Source: Actinoplanes campanulatus
GTDB taxonomy: Bacteria; Actinomycetota; Actinomycetes; Mycobacteriales; Micromonosporaceae
Length of the DNA stretch: 64,000 bases
Assembly (NCBI RefSeq): GCF_014647795.1
Contig: NZ_BMPW01000004.1
Span: forward strand, 186,001-250,000
Direction: 5' to 3'
The first letter of the stretch is position 1. Every line of letters starts with the position of its first letter. The notes under the pieces were generated by a model. That model made no database searches. It was not told the DNA's origin and saw nothing but the letters and a program-made list of their open reading frames with translations. Positions 43,392 to 51,700 of the stretch are shown one piece after another. The position numbers and the translations under genes were made by a program.

Positions 43392-43535
43392 CGGTCGCGT
43401 CCACATACGCTCGGACCTCGACCACGGAAGATCTCTGGCGACCGCCTTCATGTCATCGCCGGGACGTTGCCATCTCGGCTCTCGGCTCTCGGGCGACGGC
43501 GACTGGCGTGTGCCGGCGCCCTCGTAGCCCGGGCT

Positions 43536-43612
43536 GGTGGGCGCCCACGGTCGTCCTCTCCGGGCGGGTGGGCGCCCACGGTCGGCCTTGCGGCGGGTGG
43601 GGCGCACGGTCG
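43536..43612. repeat. Three direct copies of a palindromic 18-mer
   Basis: GGTGGGCGCCCACGGTCG occurs at 43536-43553 and 43567-43584, and a one-base-shorter variant at 43596-43612. The word contains the perfect palindrome GTGGGCGCCCAC. Spacing is about 30 bp. It lies in the 470-bp gene-free stretch 43392-43863. Confidence 0.6.
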
Positions 43613-43667
43613 GGCGGTCGAAGCCGGGGTGGCCGCCCACGGAAGGCGCCGTGTGTGCGGCCACCCC

Positions 43668-43838
43668 GGCTCTATGCCCCGTAGGCGACCACGACGCCGC
43701 CACCGTGTGCGCCCACCCACTCTCGCGGTACCGCGACCTCCCGCTCCGGGCGACCGGCGTTACGGCTGAAAGCGGGCAACCCGGGCGCCTGGCAGGCAAG
43801 GGCGCGACCACCCGCTCAGGGTGACCGAAGGCAGGGCG
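43668..43838 (-). repeat. Dispersed intergenic repeat family 1, copy C (inverted)
   Basis: On the minus strand it reads TCACCCTGAGCGGGTGGTCG, CGGGTTGCCCGCTTTCAGCC, GTAACGCCGGTCGCCC, GCGCACACGGTGGCGGCGTC and GTGGTCGCCTACGG, the same order of blocks as copies A, B and D. No gene is supported here. Confidence 0.7.
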
Positions 43839-43863
43839 GCGGGACGCCGGCCGGCGGCGTGGA

Positions 43864-45240
43864 TCATCGGCCGCGGAGGCGGATCGTGAGGATCAGGAGC
43901 GCGGCCGCCTGGCTTGCCGCGACAGCGATCACCAGGCCGGTGAGTGACTGCTGGTAGAGCAGGCCGGCCGCGGCGCCTCCGGCCAGTGCGGCAGCGCCCT
44001 GCACGGCGGCGAACATGCCGTAGGCGGTGGCACGGCGTTCGCGTGGCACCAGGTCGGCGACGACCGCCTTCACCGCGGAGTCCTGAACGCCGACGGCGGC
44101 GCCCCACAGCAGGATTCCGGCGACGACCGGAAGCAACCCGGTGCGGAACGAGAGGGCCGCGGCCGTGGCTACCAGGAACGGCAGGATCGTCAGCGTCCGG
44201 CCGCCGGCCCGGTCGTAGATCAGGCCGGTGGCCAGGGCGGCCAGGGCGCCGGCGCCCATCGCCGCGGCGTACAGGACCGGAACCAGCGGCGCGGCCACGA
44301 TCTGTGCCTCGACCAGGTGGAAGCCGATCAGGCCGTAGGTGACCAGACCCGCGGTGCAGAGCGCGGTGGCCGTGGCGAACCACCAGAAGCGCCGGGGGAG
44401 GGCGGCCGCCATCGCGGCCATGCTCTCCCGGGGCGCCGCCGCTGCGGCATCCGCCACCGCGCCGTCTCGGGCCGTGGTGTGGTGTGGTGCGTTACCCGCG
44501 TCGTCGTCTCGGGCCGCGCCGCGGTGTTCTTCGCTGCCCGCGTTGTCGTCTCGGGCCGTGCTGCGGTTTGCTGAGCTACGCGTGTTGTCGACTCGGGCTG
44601 TCGTTTGGTGTGCTGCTTCACCCGCGTTGTCGGTGCCGGTGCGGGCCCGTAGGACGAACAGCAGGATCATGGTGATCGCGCCCGGCACCGCGAGGACGGC
44701 GAGGGCCGGCCAGAGCTGGCCGGCGGCCGCCACCACGATCGCGGCGACCAGCAGCGGGCCGGCGAATGCTCCCACCTGGTCGAGCGCCTTGTGCACGCCC
44801 AGCCCGCGGCCCATGCCCACCCGACCGGCCGCGTCGGCGAGCAGCGCCGATTTGGCGGGGCTGCGGATCGCCTTGCCCAGCCGCTCGGCCAGGATCAGGG
44901 CGGCCGCCACGAACAGACCGGCCGCCCCGAGCGCCGGGGTGACCGCCAGCAGCGGCACGCAGACGGCGGTCAGGGTGTATCCGGCCACGGTCAACGTCCA
45001 GTAGCGACGGCTGCGGTCGGCCAGCGGCCCGGACACCAGCCGCAACAGCAGGGCGGCGGCCTCCCCGGCGCCGGCGATCAATCCGACCGCCACGGCCGAC
45101 GCGCCGAGCGACGCCAGCAGCGGGCCGTAGATCGACCGCGCACCCTCGTAGACCATGTCGGCTGTCAGGCTGACCAGCCCGAACGCGACCACCGTACGCC
45201 ACGGCGACCACGCCCGTGCCTGCCGAGTACCGACCGTCAC
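43864..45240 (-). CDS. MFS transporter with minisatellite-encoded central loop
   Basis: 458 residues from GTG 45240, with GGAGG upstream. Twelve membrane helices of the type in which DMVYEGARSIYGPLLASLGASAVAVGLIAG opens helix 1 and GPLADRSRRYW is motif A. The cytoplasmic loop between helices 6 and 7 (about residues 204-259) consists of four 14-residue repeats (such as DNAGSEEHRGAARD) encoded by a 42-bp tandem repeat. The family otherwise looks like 'MFS transporter, putative signal/metabolite exporter' genes. An inverted repeat GGTAGG/CCTACC lies 33 bp before the start. Substrate unknown. Confidence 0.85.
   Translation of the reverse strand: MTVGTRQARAWSPWRTVVAFGLVSLTADMVYEGARSIYGPLLASLGASAVAVGLIAGAGEAAALLLRLVSGPLADRSRRYWTLTVAGYTLTAVCVPLLAVTPALGAAGLFVAAALILAERLGKAIRSPAKSALLADAAGRVGMGRGLGVHKALDQVGAFAGPLLVAAIVVAAAGQLWPALAVLAVPGAITMILLFVLRARTGTDNAGEAAHQTTARVDNTRSSANRSTARDDNAGSEEHRGAARDDDAGNAPHHTTARDGAVADAAAAAPRESMAAMAAALPRRFWWFATATALCTAGLVTYGLIGFHLVEAQIVAAPLVPVLYAAAMGAGALAALATGLIYDRAGGRTLTILPFLVATAAALSFRTGLLPVVAGILLWGAAVGVQDSAVKAVVADLVPRERRATAYGMFAAVQGAAALAGGAAAGLLYQQSLTGLVIAVAASQAAALLILTIRLRGR
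44464..44631 (-). repeat. 42-bp in-frame minisatellite, four units
   Basis: Exactly 168 bp encode DNAGEAAHQTTARV, DNTRSSANRSTARD, DNAGSEEHRGAARD and DDAGNAPHHTTARD. The units start with DN/DD and end with AR, are 42 bp each, and keep frame, so unit gain or loss would change loop length without breaking the transporter. Confidence 0.7.
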
Positions 45241-45272
45241 CGAGATCCGTCCTCCGTGTTCGACTCGTCCCC

Positions 45273-45288
45273 GGTAGGCGACCCTACC
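45273..45288. promoter_or_regulatory. Inverted repeat upstream of MFS gene
   Basis: GGTAGG (45273-45278) and CCTACC (45283-45288) are perfect arms with a 4-base spacer, 33 bp upstream of the MFS GTG. On the minus strand the site includes TAGGGT, a possible -10 box, so a bound repressor would block it. The rest of 45241-45624 holds this site, the second 42-bp minisatellite and no gene. Confidence 0.45.
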
Positions 45289-45450
45289 GATGCTGATCCG
45301 CCCACCCCCGGCCGCCTCGGATGCTCCGGGACAGCGCCCACGACCAGCCGGACAGGATCGACCACCGGTGGGGATGGGGCGGCCCCGAAGCGCCGGGCGT
45401 TCGTCCGCATCCGATGGCGGCAAGCGTGCCTTCGGCCGCCGGGCCATCGT

Positions 45451-45576
45451 CCGATGGCGTGCGATCGGCGCGGAGCGCAGGGGAGCCGGCCTCGGATGGC
45501 GTGCGAGCGGCGTGGGAGGTGGGGGAGCCGGCCTCGGATGGTGTGCGAGCGGCGCGGGACGGTGGGGAGCCGAAGG
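45451..45576. repeat. Second 42-bp minisatellite, three units, intergenic
   Basis: Three consecutive 42-bp units (45451-45492, 45493-45534, 45535-45576) share the blocks GGATGGCGTGCGAGCGGCG and GGGGAGCCGGCCT. They are unrelated by eye to the coding minisatellite 800 bp away, but have the same unit length. All frames are open through them, giving spurious reading frames. Confidence 0.65.
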
Positions 45577-45624
45577 AGGAGCGGGCGCGGCCCCAGCGGG
45601 CCAGGAGTTCGAACGCGTCCAGGA

Positions 45625-46677
45625 TCATCGGGGGTCGCTGTCCGGGAGAGTGGTGGCCAGGTCGGCGAGTGCCTGTAGGGCGGTGGTGTGGGGTTCGAAG
45701 TAGCCGTCGTGCCCGTCCACGTCGTCGCAGGGCAGGGCAAGCGCGCCGAACTCGGGGTCGGAGGGCAGGAGGCCGTGGCCGAGGCCGAGGATCCGTACGC
45801 CCGGGACGCGGCGGATCCAGTCGCCGGGGGAGGCGCAGGCCCACACCCGGGCGCCGGTGTGCAGGCCGGATCGGTCGGGGACGCCCATGCCGGGGCTGCC
45901 CAGCGCGACGATGTCGGTCACCTGTGCGGGTAGCCCGGGTGCGGCGAGACCGGCCACGGTGGAGCCGTAACTGTGCCCGACCACGACGATCGACCGGTCG
46001 GCGTGGCCGAGCGCCAGGCCGTCGGCGAACCGCTGGAGGGCCAGTGCCCCGGCGGCCGCGCGATCCTCCCGTACGGCGTCCCGGCCGACGCCCTCGGGCG
46101 GGTCGTATCCCAGCCAGGCCACCACGGCGACCCGCGCGCCCGGATTGTCGGCCCGGATCCGGTCGTGGAGCTGGCGGGCCTGCCACGCGGGCGCCCGGCG
46201 CCGGACGCCACCGAGGCCGGTGTCGAACCTGGCCAGATCGGTGTCCACACCGGGCACCAGGATCACCACGCGGTCGGCGGTGTCCAGATCGCCCAGCACC
46301 TCGAGGATGCGCCCGTCGGCCCGGTCGTCGAACCCGAGGATCTGCCGGGCCGCCGTCTCCGGATGTGCCAGCCGGTTCGCCAGGTAGCGCAACTCCGTCG
46401 GCACGCCGTCGAGGTTGCCGGTGACCTGCGGGAAGCGGCGGGCGAGCGTCGTGGCGTCGGCCGGTGCGAGGCCGGCGAAGAAGGCAGCCACCCGGGCCGG
46501 GGTGGCGGTGACGGGGTCGGGTGGGGCGAGCGGGTCGGCGAGCCAGCCGGCGGCCCCCACCGGGGTCGGCGGCGGTGTCGCGCGGGCCGGGCCGAGCACG
46601 GAGCCGCCGAGGAGGGCCAGCCCGGAGAGGGCGGCCGCGAGTACGGTTCTACGAGGGGTGACCAGTCGGCGAGGCAT
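45625..46677 (-). CDS. Exported DUF1023-family alpha/beta hydrolase
   Basis: 350 residues with a signal peptide MPRRLVTPRRTVLAAALSGLALLGGSVLGPARA. The body shows DRVVILVPGVDTDLARFD, VAVVAWLGYDPPEGVGRDAV and the nucleophile elbow VVVGHSYGSTVAGLAA, which are marks of the actinobacterial DUF1023 hydrolases. A His near DVDGHDGYF could complete the triad. It is probably secreted or cell-wall associated. Substrate unknown. It is divergent from the second histidine kinase. Confidence 0.85.
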   Translation of the reverse strand: MPRRLVTPRRTVLAAALSGLALLGGSVLGPARATPPPTPVGAAGWLADPLAPPDPVTATPARVAAFFAGLAPADATTLARRFPQVTGNLDGVPTELRYLANRLAHPETAARQILGFDDRADGRILEVLGDLDTADRVVILVPGVDTDLARFDTGLGGVRRRAPAWQARQLHDRIRADNPGARVAVVAWLGYDPPEGVGRDAVREDRAAAGALALQRFADGLALGHADRSIVVVGHSYGSTVAGLAAPGLPAQVTDIVALGSPGMGVPDRSGLHTGARVWACASPGDWIRRVPGVRILGLGHGLLPSDPEFGALALPCDDVDGHDGYFEPHTTALQALADLATTLPDSDPR

Positions 46678-46811
46678 GCCGTTCAGCCTGGTCAGAGCCG
46701 GGGTCCGGCACAGTCGGGCGAGCCCGCTCCCGATGGTGCGGAAAACCGGCCGGTCGGGCGGCAGGTAACCCCATGGCGCGGGGTTGCGCCGAGCGGGAAT
46801 GCTGGCTGGCG

Positions 46812-48023
46812 ATGAGAAGGATAGTGACCGCCATCGTCGAGCCGCAGTCGTGGCGCGAGGTGGCCTACCTGTTGCTGGTGCTGCCGATCGACCTGGTCAG
46901 CGCCGTACTGCTGATGTACGCGACCGTGTTCGGCGTCATTCTCTCGATCACTCCGCTGGGGCCGTGGCTGCTGGCCGGGGTGCTGCGGGCCGCGGCGGGC
47001 CTGGGCGCCAGGCGGCGCGGGCTGGCCGCGCTCCTGATCGGCGAGCAGGTGCCGGCGCCGGTCCGGTCACCGGCCGACCCGGGTGCGTTCGGTTGGCGGC
47101 GGGCCGTGCTCAGCGATCCGGCGGGCTGGCGGGCCCTGGCCTACCCGCTGGCCAAGGTGGTGGTGGCGCCACTGTCCTTGCTGGCCGGTGCCGGCTTCTA
47201 CGCGTACGGATTCTCGACGTTGACCTTCTATCCGTTTCAGGAGCACGACTTCCAGGGGTGGGTGCCCGTCACCTGGGTCTTCGGGCTGGTCATCATCCTG
47301 CTCGCTCCCTGGATGGTGCGGCTGGTCCTGGTCGGTGAGCGGATGCTGATCCGTGGGCTGCTCGGGCCGAGCCGGTCGAGTCAGCGGATGAGCGACCTGA
47401 GGGAGTCCCGGGACCGTGCGGTGAAGGACGCCGACGTCACCCTGCGGAGGATCGAGCGGGACCTGCACGACGGGGCGCAGGCCCGGCTGATCGGGGTGGG
47501 GATGCACCTGGCGATGGTCCGGGAGCTGATCGCGGCCGACGCGTCGCCGGAGAGCGTCGTCGAAGCGGTCGACACCGCGCAGGACACGCTGGCCACGGCG
47601 GTTTCCGAGCTGCGGGATCTGGTCCGCGGGATCCATCCGCCGGTGCTGGACAACGGCTTGGACGCGGCGCTGGCGACCGTGGCGGCCGGCAGTCCGGTGC
47701 CGGTGACGGTCGAGGTCGGCCTGCCCCGGCGGCCACCGCCGGCGGTGGAGAGCATCGCCTACTTCACGGTGTGTGAGCTGCTCACCAACGCGGGACGGCA
47801 CAGTGGGGCGGCCGCCGCTACGATTCGGGTCGATCTTCGGGGGGATGTTCTGCGGCTGCGGGTCCACGACGACGGGCGCGGTGGCGCCTTCCTGCGGGCC
47901 GGTGGTGGGCTCGCCGGGCTGTCCGAGCGGATCCGGGTCGTCGACGGGCGGCTGTCGCTGGACAGCCCGGCCGGCGGGCCGACCACCGTCACCGTCGAGA
48001 TCCCCTGCCCAGAGAGGCCGTGA
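46812..48023 (+). CDS. NarL-type sensor histidine kinase with sensor-membrane domain
   Basis: 403 residues. The N-terminal part has four membrane helices arranged like the bacterial 'sensor' domain of NarL-type kinases (YLLLVLPIDLVSAVLLMYATVFGVILSITPLGPWLLAG ... GFYAYGFSTLTFYPF). The phosphoacceptor helix is IERDLHDGAQARLIGVGMHLAM, with the typical DLHDGAQ box, followed by an HATPase_c domain (CELLTNAGRHSGA, DDGRGGAFLRAGGGLAGLSERI). ATG 46812 is preferred over the upstream start. The response regulator follows 6 bp later. Confidence 0.9.
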   Translation: MRRIVTAIVEPQSWREVAYLLLVLPIDLVSAVLLMYATVFGVILSITPLGPWLLAGVLRAAAGLGARRRGLAALLIGEQVPAPVRSPADPGAFGWRRAVLSDPAGWRALAYPLAKVVVAPLSLLAGAGFYAYGFSTLTFYPFQEHDFQGWVPVTWVFGLVIILLAPWMVRLVLVGERMLIRGLLGPSRSSQRMSDLRESRDRAVKDADVTLRRIERDLHDGAQARLIGVGMHLAMVRELIAADASPESVVEAVDTAQDTLATAVSELRDLVRGIHPPVLDNGLDAALATVAAGSPVPVTVEVGLPRRPPPAVESIAYFTVCELLTNAGRHSGAAAATIRVDLRGDVLRLRVHDDGRGGAFLRAGGGLAGLSERIRVVDGRLSLDSPAGGPTTVTVEIPCPERP

Positions 48024-48029
48024 CGAGAC

Positions 48030-48674
48030 ATGCGCATCGTGATCGCCGAGGACTCCGCGATCCTTCGGGAGGGCCTCGCTCAACTGCTGACCGTTCGGGG
48101 GCATGAGGTGCTCGCCGCGGTGGAGGACGTTCCGGCGCTGTTCGAGGCGGTCGCCGCGGAGCCACCCGACGTGGCGATCGTGGACATCCGGATGCCGCCG
48201 AGCCACACCGACGAGGGCCTGCGCGCCGCGGTCCGGCTCCGCCGGGACTGGCCCGGCACCGGGGTGCTGATCTTCTCGCAGTACGTGGAGACGGCGTTCG
48301 TGGCCGAGCTGCTGGCGAGCGGCTCCGACGGGGTCGGCTACCTGCTGAAGGAGCGGGTCGCCAAGCTCGACGACTTCGTGGACGCCCTGCACCGGGTGGC
48401 GGCCGGCGGCACCGCGCTCGACCCGGACGTGGTCACCCAGCTGTTCGGCCGTACCCGGCACCGGGACCTGCTCGCCGAACTCACCCCACGCGAGCGCGAG
48501 GTGCTGGCGCTGATGGCGCAGGGCCGCACCAACACGGCGATCGCCGCCGCGATCCGCGTCACCGAGCGGGCGGTGGAGAAGCACGTCACGAACATCTTCG
48601 GCAAGTTCGACCTGCCGCCGTCCGACACCGACCACCGCCGGGTGCTGGCCGTCATCCGCTACCTGCAGAACTGA
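48030..48674 (+). CDS. NarL/LuxR-family response regulator
   Basis: 214 residues: receiver domain with ED pair (IAEDSAIL), phosphoacceptor in VAIVDIRMPP, Ser/Thr in LIFSQY and Lys in YLLKERV, then a LuxR helix-turn-helix (LTPREREVLALMAQGRTNTAIAAAIRVTERAVEKHVTNIFGKF). It is the partner of the preceding kinase. The pair matches the DesR/LiaR-like group that responds to envelope or membrane changes. A perfect hairpin separates it from the convergent carboxylase gene. Confidence 0.92.
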   Translation: MRIVIAEDSAILREGLAQLLTVRGHEVLAAVEDVPALFEAVAAEPPDVAIVDIRMPPSHTDEGLRAAVRLRRDWPGTGVLIFSQYVETAFVAELLASGSDGVGYLLKERVAKLDDFVDALHRVAAGGTALDPDVVTQLFGRTRHRDLLAELTPREREVLALMAQGRTNTAIAAAIRVTERAVEKHVTNIFGKFDLPPSDTDHRRVLAVIRYLQN

Positions 48675-48705
48675 CTCCGGCGTGGCGGACCGCCACGCCG
48701 GAGTC
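48673..48705. terminator. Perfect 14-bp hairpin between convergent genes
   Basis: GACTCCGGCGTGGC (48673-48686) and GCCACGCCGGAGTC (48692-48705) form an uninterrupted stem with a 5-base loop, exactly between the response regulator and carboxylase stop codons. It is a T-less bidirectional terminator. Confidence 0.8.
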
Positions 48706-48712
48706 GCCAGGA

Positions 48713-51700
48713 TCAGCCCTTGAGGCCGTGTTCGATGGCCTCGATGATGCGCGGGCGCAGCTCGGCGGTGCTCACGATGGCGTCGACCGAACCGACCTCG
48801 ACCGCCCGCTGGATGCTGTGGACACGGTCGAACTCGGCGGCCACCTCACCCAGCTTCTCGGCCCGCACCGACTGCTGGACCTCGGCCAGGCGGGTGTTGA
48901 GCGCGGAACGCTCGGCGCCGCCCGCCACCGCGACCTGGGCCTGCAGGGAGCTGACCCGCGGGTCGTTGGCGGTGCGGTTGTTGACCTCGCCGGAGAAAAC
49001 CACCGCGGCGGCCGGGGCGCCACCGAGCACCGAGGCGAACGAGCCCTCCAGGGCGAGCACCGTCATGTTCGGGTTCAGGGCCTTCGAGAAGACCACGAAC
49101 GCGCCGCCGTGGTAGCGGGAGATGACCGTGAAGACGATCGGGCCCTCGAAGTTGACGATGGCCCGGCCGATCTCGGCGCCGTACTCCAGCTGAAGGTTGC
49201 GCATCGACTCGGGGGAGCCGTCGAAACCGGACAGGTTCGCGAGGACGACCAGGGGGCGGTTGCCGGAGGCGGCGTTGATCGCCCGGGCGGTCTTCTTCGA
49301 CGAACGCGGGAACAGGGTGCCCGCGGTGTACGTGTCCGGGCCGTCGGTGGGCGGGAACCCACGCCGGGCCACCGACTTCGACTCGATGCCGATCAGGCAG
49401 ACCGGGCGGCCGCCGATGTGCGCGTCCTGCACCACCGACGTGTCCGCGTCGGCCATGCCCGCCCACCGCTCCAGCACCGGGTGATCCTGGTCGGACACGG
49501 CGCGCATGACCGTACGAATGTCGAAGGCCTTTTTGCGGTCCGGGTTGTGGGCCGCCGAGAAGATCTGCCCGACCGTCGCGAAGTCGCTGCCGGCGACCGT
49601 GTGCGGGAAGCCGGAGACGTCCCGGCTGCTCGGGTCGGACGTGGTCGCCGGCCGCGGACCGGCCTCGCCGGGCGCGACGTACGTGTGGTCGTAGTGGGCC
49701 ATCAGCACGTCACGGGCGGCCGGCAGGCTGGGCGCCCAGTACTGCGCCTGGCCGTTGGGACCCATCACCCGGTCGTAGCCGCCGATGCCGAAGTTGTCCT
49801 CGGCCGACACGCCGCCGGAGAAGTCCAGCGACTGCTTGCCGGTGAGCACCATGGCCGAGTCCGGCGTCATCACCAGGATGCCCTTGGTGTGCATGAGCAT
49901 CGTGGCCTCGGCGTTCCAGTACGGCTGGGCGCCCACGTTGATGCCCGCCACCACGATGTTGATCTCGCCGCCGGCCTGGGTGAACGTGACGATCCGCTTG
50001 AGCGCGGCCGCCACCCAGTCCATGTTCTCGGTGCCGGAGGTCATCGAGATCCGGGCGCCGGCGGACAGGGCGAACCACTCCAGCGGCACCCGCATCGTCT
50101 CGGCGAGGTCGAGGGCCGCGATGACCCGGGCACACTCCGGCTCGGACAGCGCGCCGAGCGACTTGGTCGGGTCGCCGAGCAGCACCACGCGGGTGACGCC
50201 CTCGGGGTAGCGCTCGGTCGGCGTGGTCACCACACCGGCGACGAGCGCGGCCGAGTTCCTCCCCTTCGGCCGGTCGACCGGCTCCAGCACGCCGGACGAG
50301 GAGAGGTCGTACTCGGTGAAGCTGCCCAGCAGACCGGTCAGCTCGTACGGGTACACCGCCCCGCGCCGCGCCGCCCGCAGCACCTTCTGCCGGTAGTCGT
50401 CGAGCGGCTGCACCGGCTCGGTCGACGGCTCGCCCACGTGCAGCTGCGCCCCGTTGCCCGGTTCCAGGGTGATCCGCACCGACACCTCGGTGAGCTCCCC
50501 GCTGGAGCGCCGCTGCCGGGCGATGAACTGCACCTCCTCCAGGCCCGCGCCGCTGGCGGTCGGCAGGATCCGCTGGACCAGCGCGTTCAGTTCGTCGAGC
50601 GAGAGTTCGGTGACCGGCCAGACGTACATCATGATCCGGTTGGTGTCGAACCGCTTGTTCTGCGGACGCTGCGCCTGGATGTTGCGGATCGCGTCCAGGG
50701 TGAGCGTGACGCCCTGCTCCAGCGCGGGCAGCGCGACCAGGCGGCCGTCGGTCTCGCGCAGTGCGGTGAGGTCGCGCACCTGGTACATGGCGATCAGCCG
50801 CTCGTCGGCCGGGTTGCTCTTGGCGACCGCCTTGAACAGGTACATCTCCTCGTCGGTGGAGGGGAGCCTGGTCAAATCGAACTCGCGGAGCCGTTCCAGT
50901 TGGAGGCGCAGCGCGATCTGCGGGTGCAGACCCCGGATAAGCCGATCCTCCACGAAATTGCCCGAGTTATCGCGACGGAAGGTGAAGTGGTGGTGCATGA
51001 CCGCGCCGCTCGTGCCGGCCACAGTGGTGGTGACCCGCCGGACCCCGGCGACCGGGAGCGAAGCGAACAGCGAACCGAGGTGGTGCGCCATCTCCTCGGC
51101 GGAAGGCTGCGAATCCCAGGCGACGTAAATGTCGGCCACATCAGCGTCAATAGGCCCGAGCGCGGCGATCGAATCCGACAAGTCGGAGATGTCGATGGCG
51201 GTGGCGGCCACCCGAGTCACCCGGTCAGCGGTGTGTGCTGTCGTGACGAAACGGATGTTCCCCACCGAACGCGTCTCGAAAGACGTCAGCCCACGATTGT
51301 CGTAGTAACGACGAGTCAACACCTCGAGCAGCGGAACATGGTCCCGCCCGGGCCGCCCGATCCGCTGCCCCAACAGCCGGACCAGCGGCTCCGAACAGGC
51401 CACCATGCTCTGGATCCGGGCCGCCCGGTCCGCGGCGTCCGGGTGGTGGTCCAGGTGCCGCAGGTCGGCGCGGACCGAGGCGTAGACCTCGGCCCGGGTA
51501 CGCCGGAGCAGCGGCTGCGCGTACCACCGGAACACGATGCCCCGGGCCAGGTCGGACACCGACGGGAACCGCACCTGCGTCGCCTCGATCAGGTGCTCCA
51601 GCGCGATGCCGGACCGCTCGAACAGCGGCTCCTGCGGCGGGTTACCGGCGATCCACTGGCGCAGGATCTGCGTCACGATCCCGACGCTCGCCGCGGACCG

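Noticed and set aside
44464-45576. Possible CRISPR array
   Set aside because: The two 42-bp arrays are uninterrupted tandem repeats without unique spacers, and no cas genes are present.
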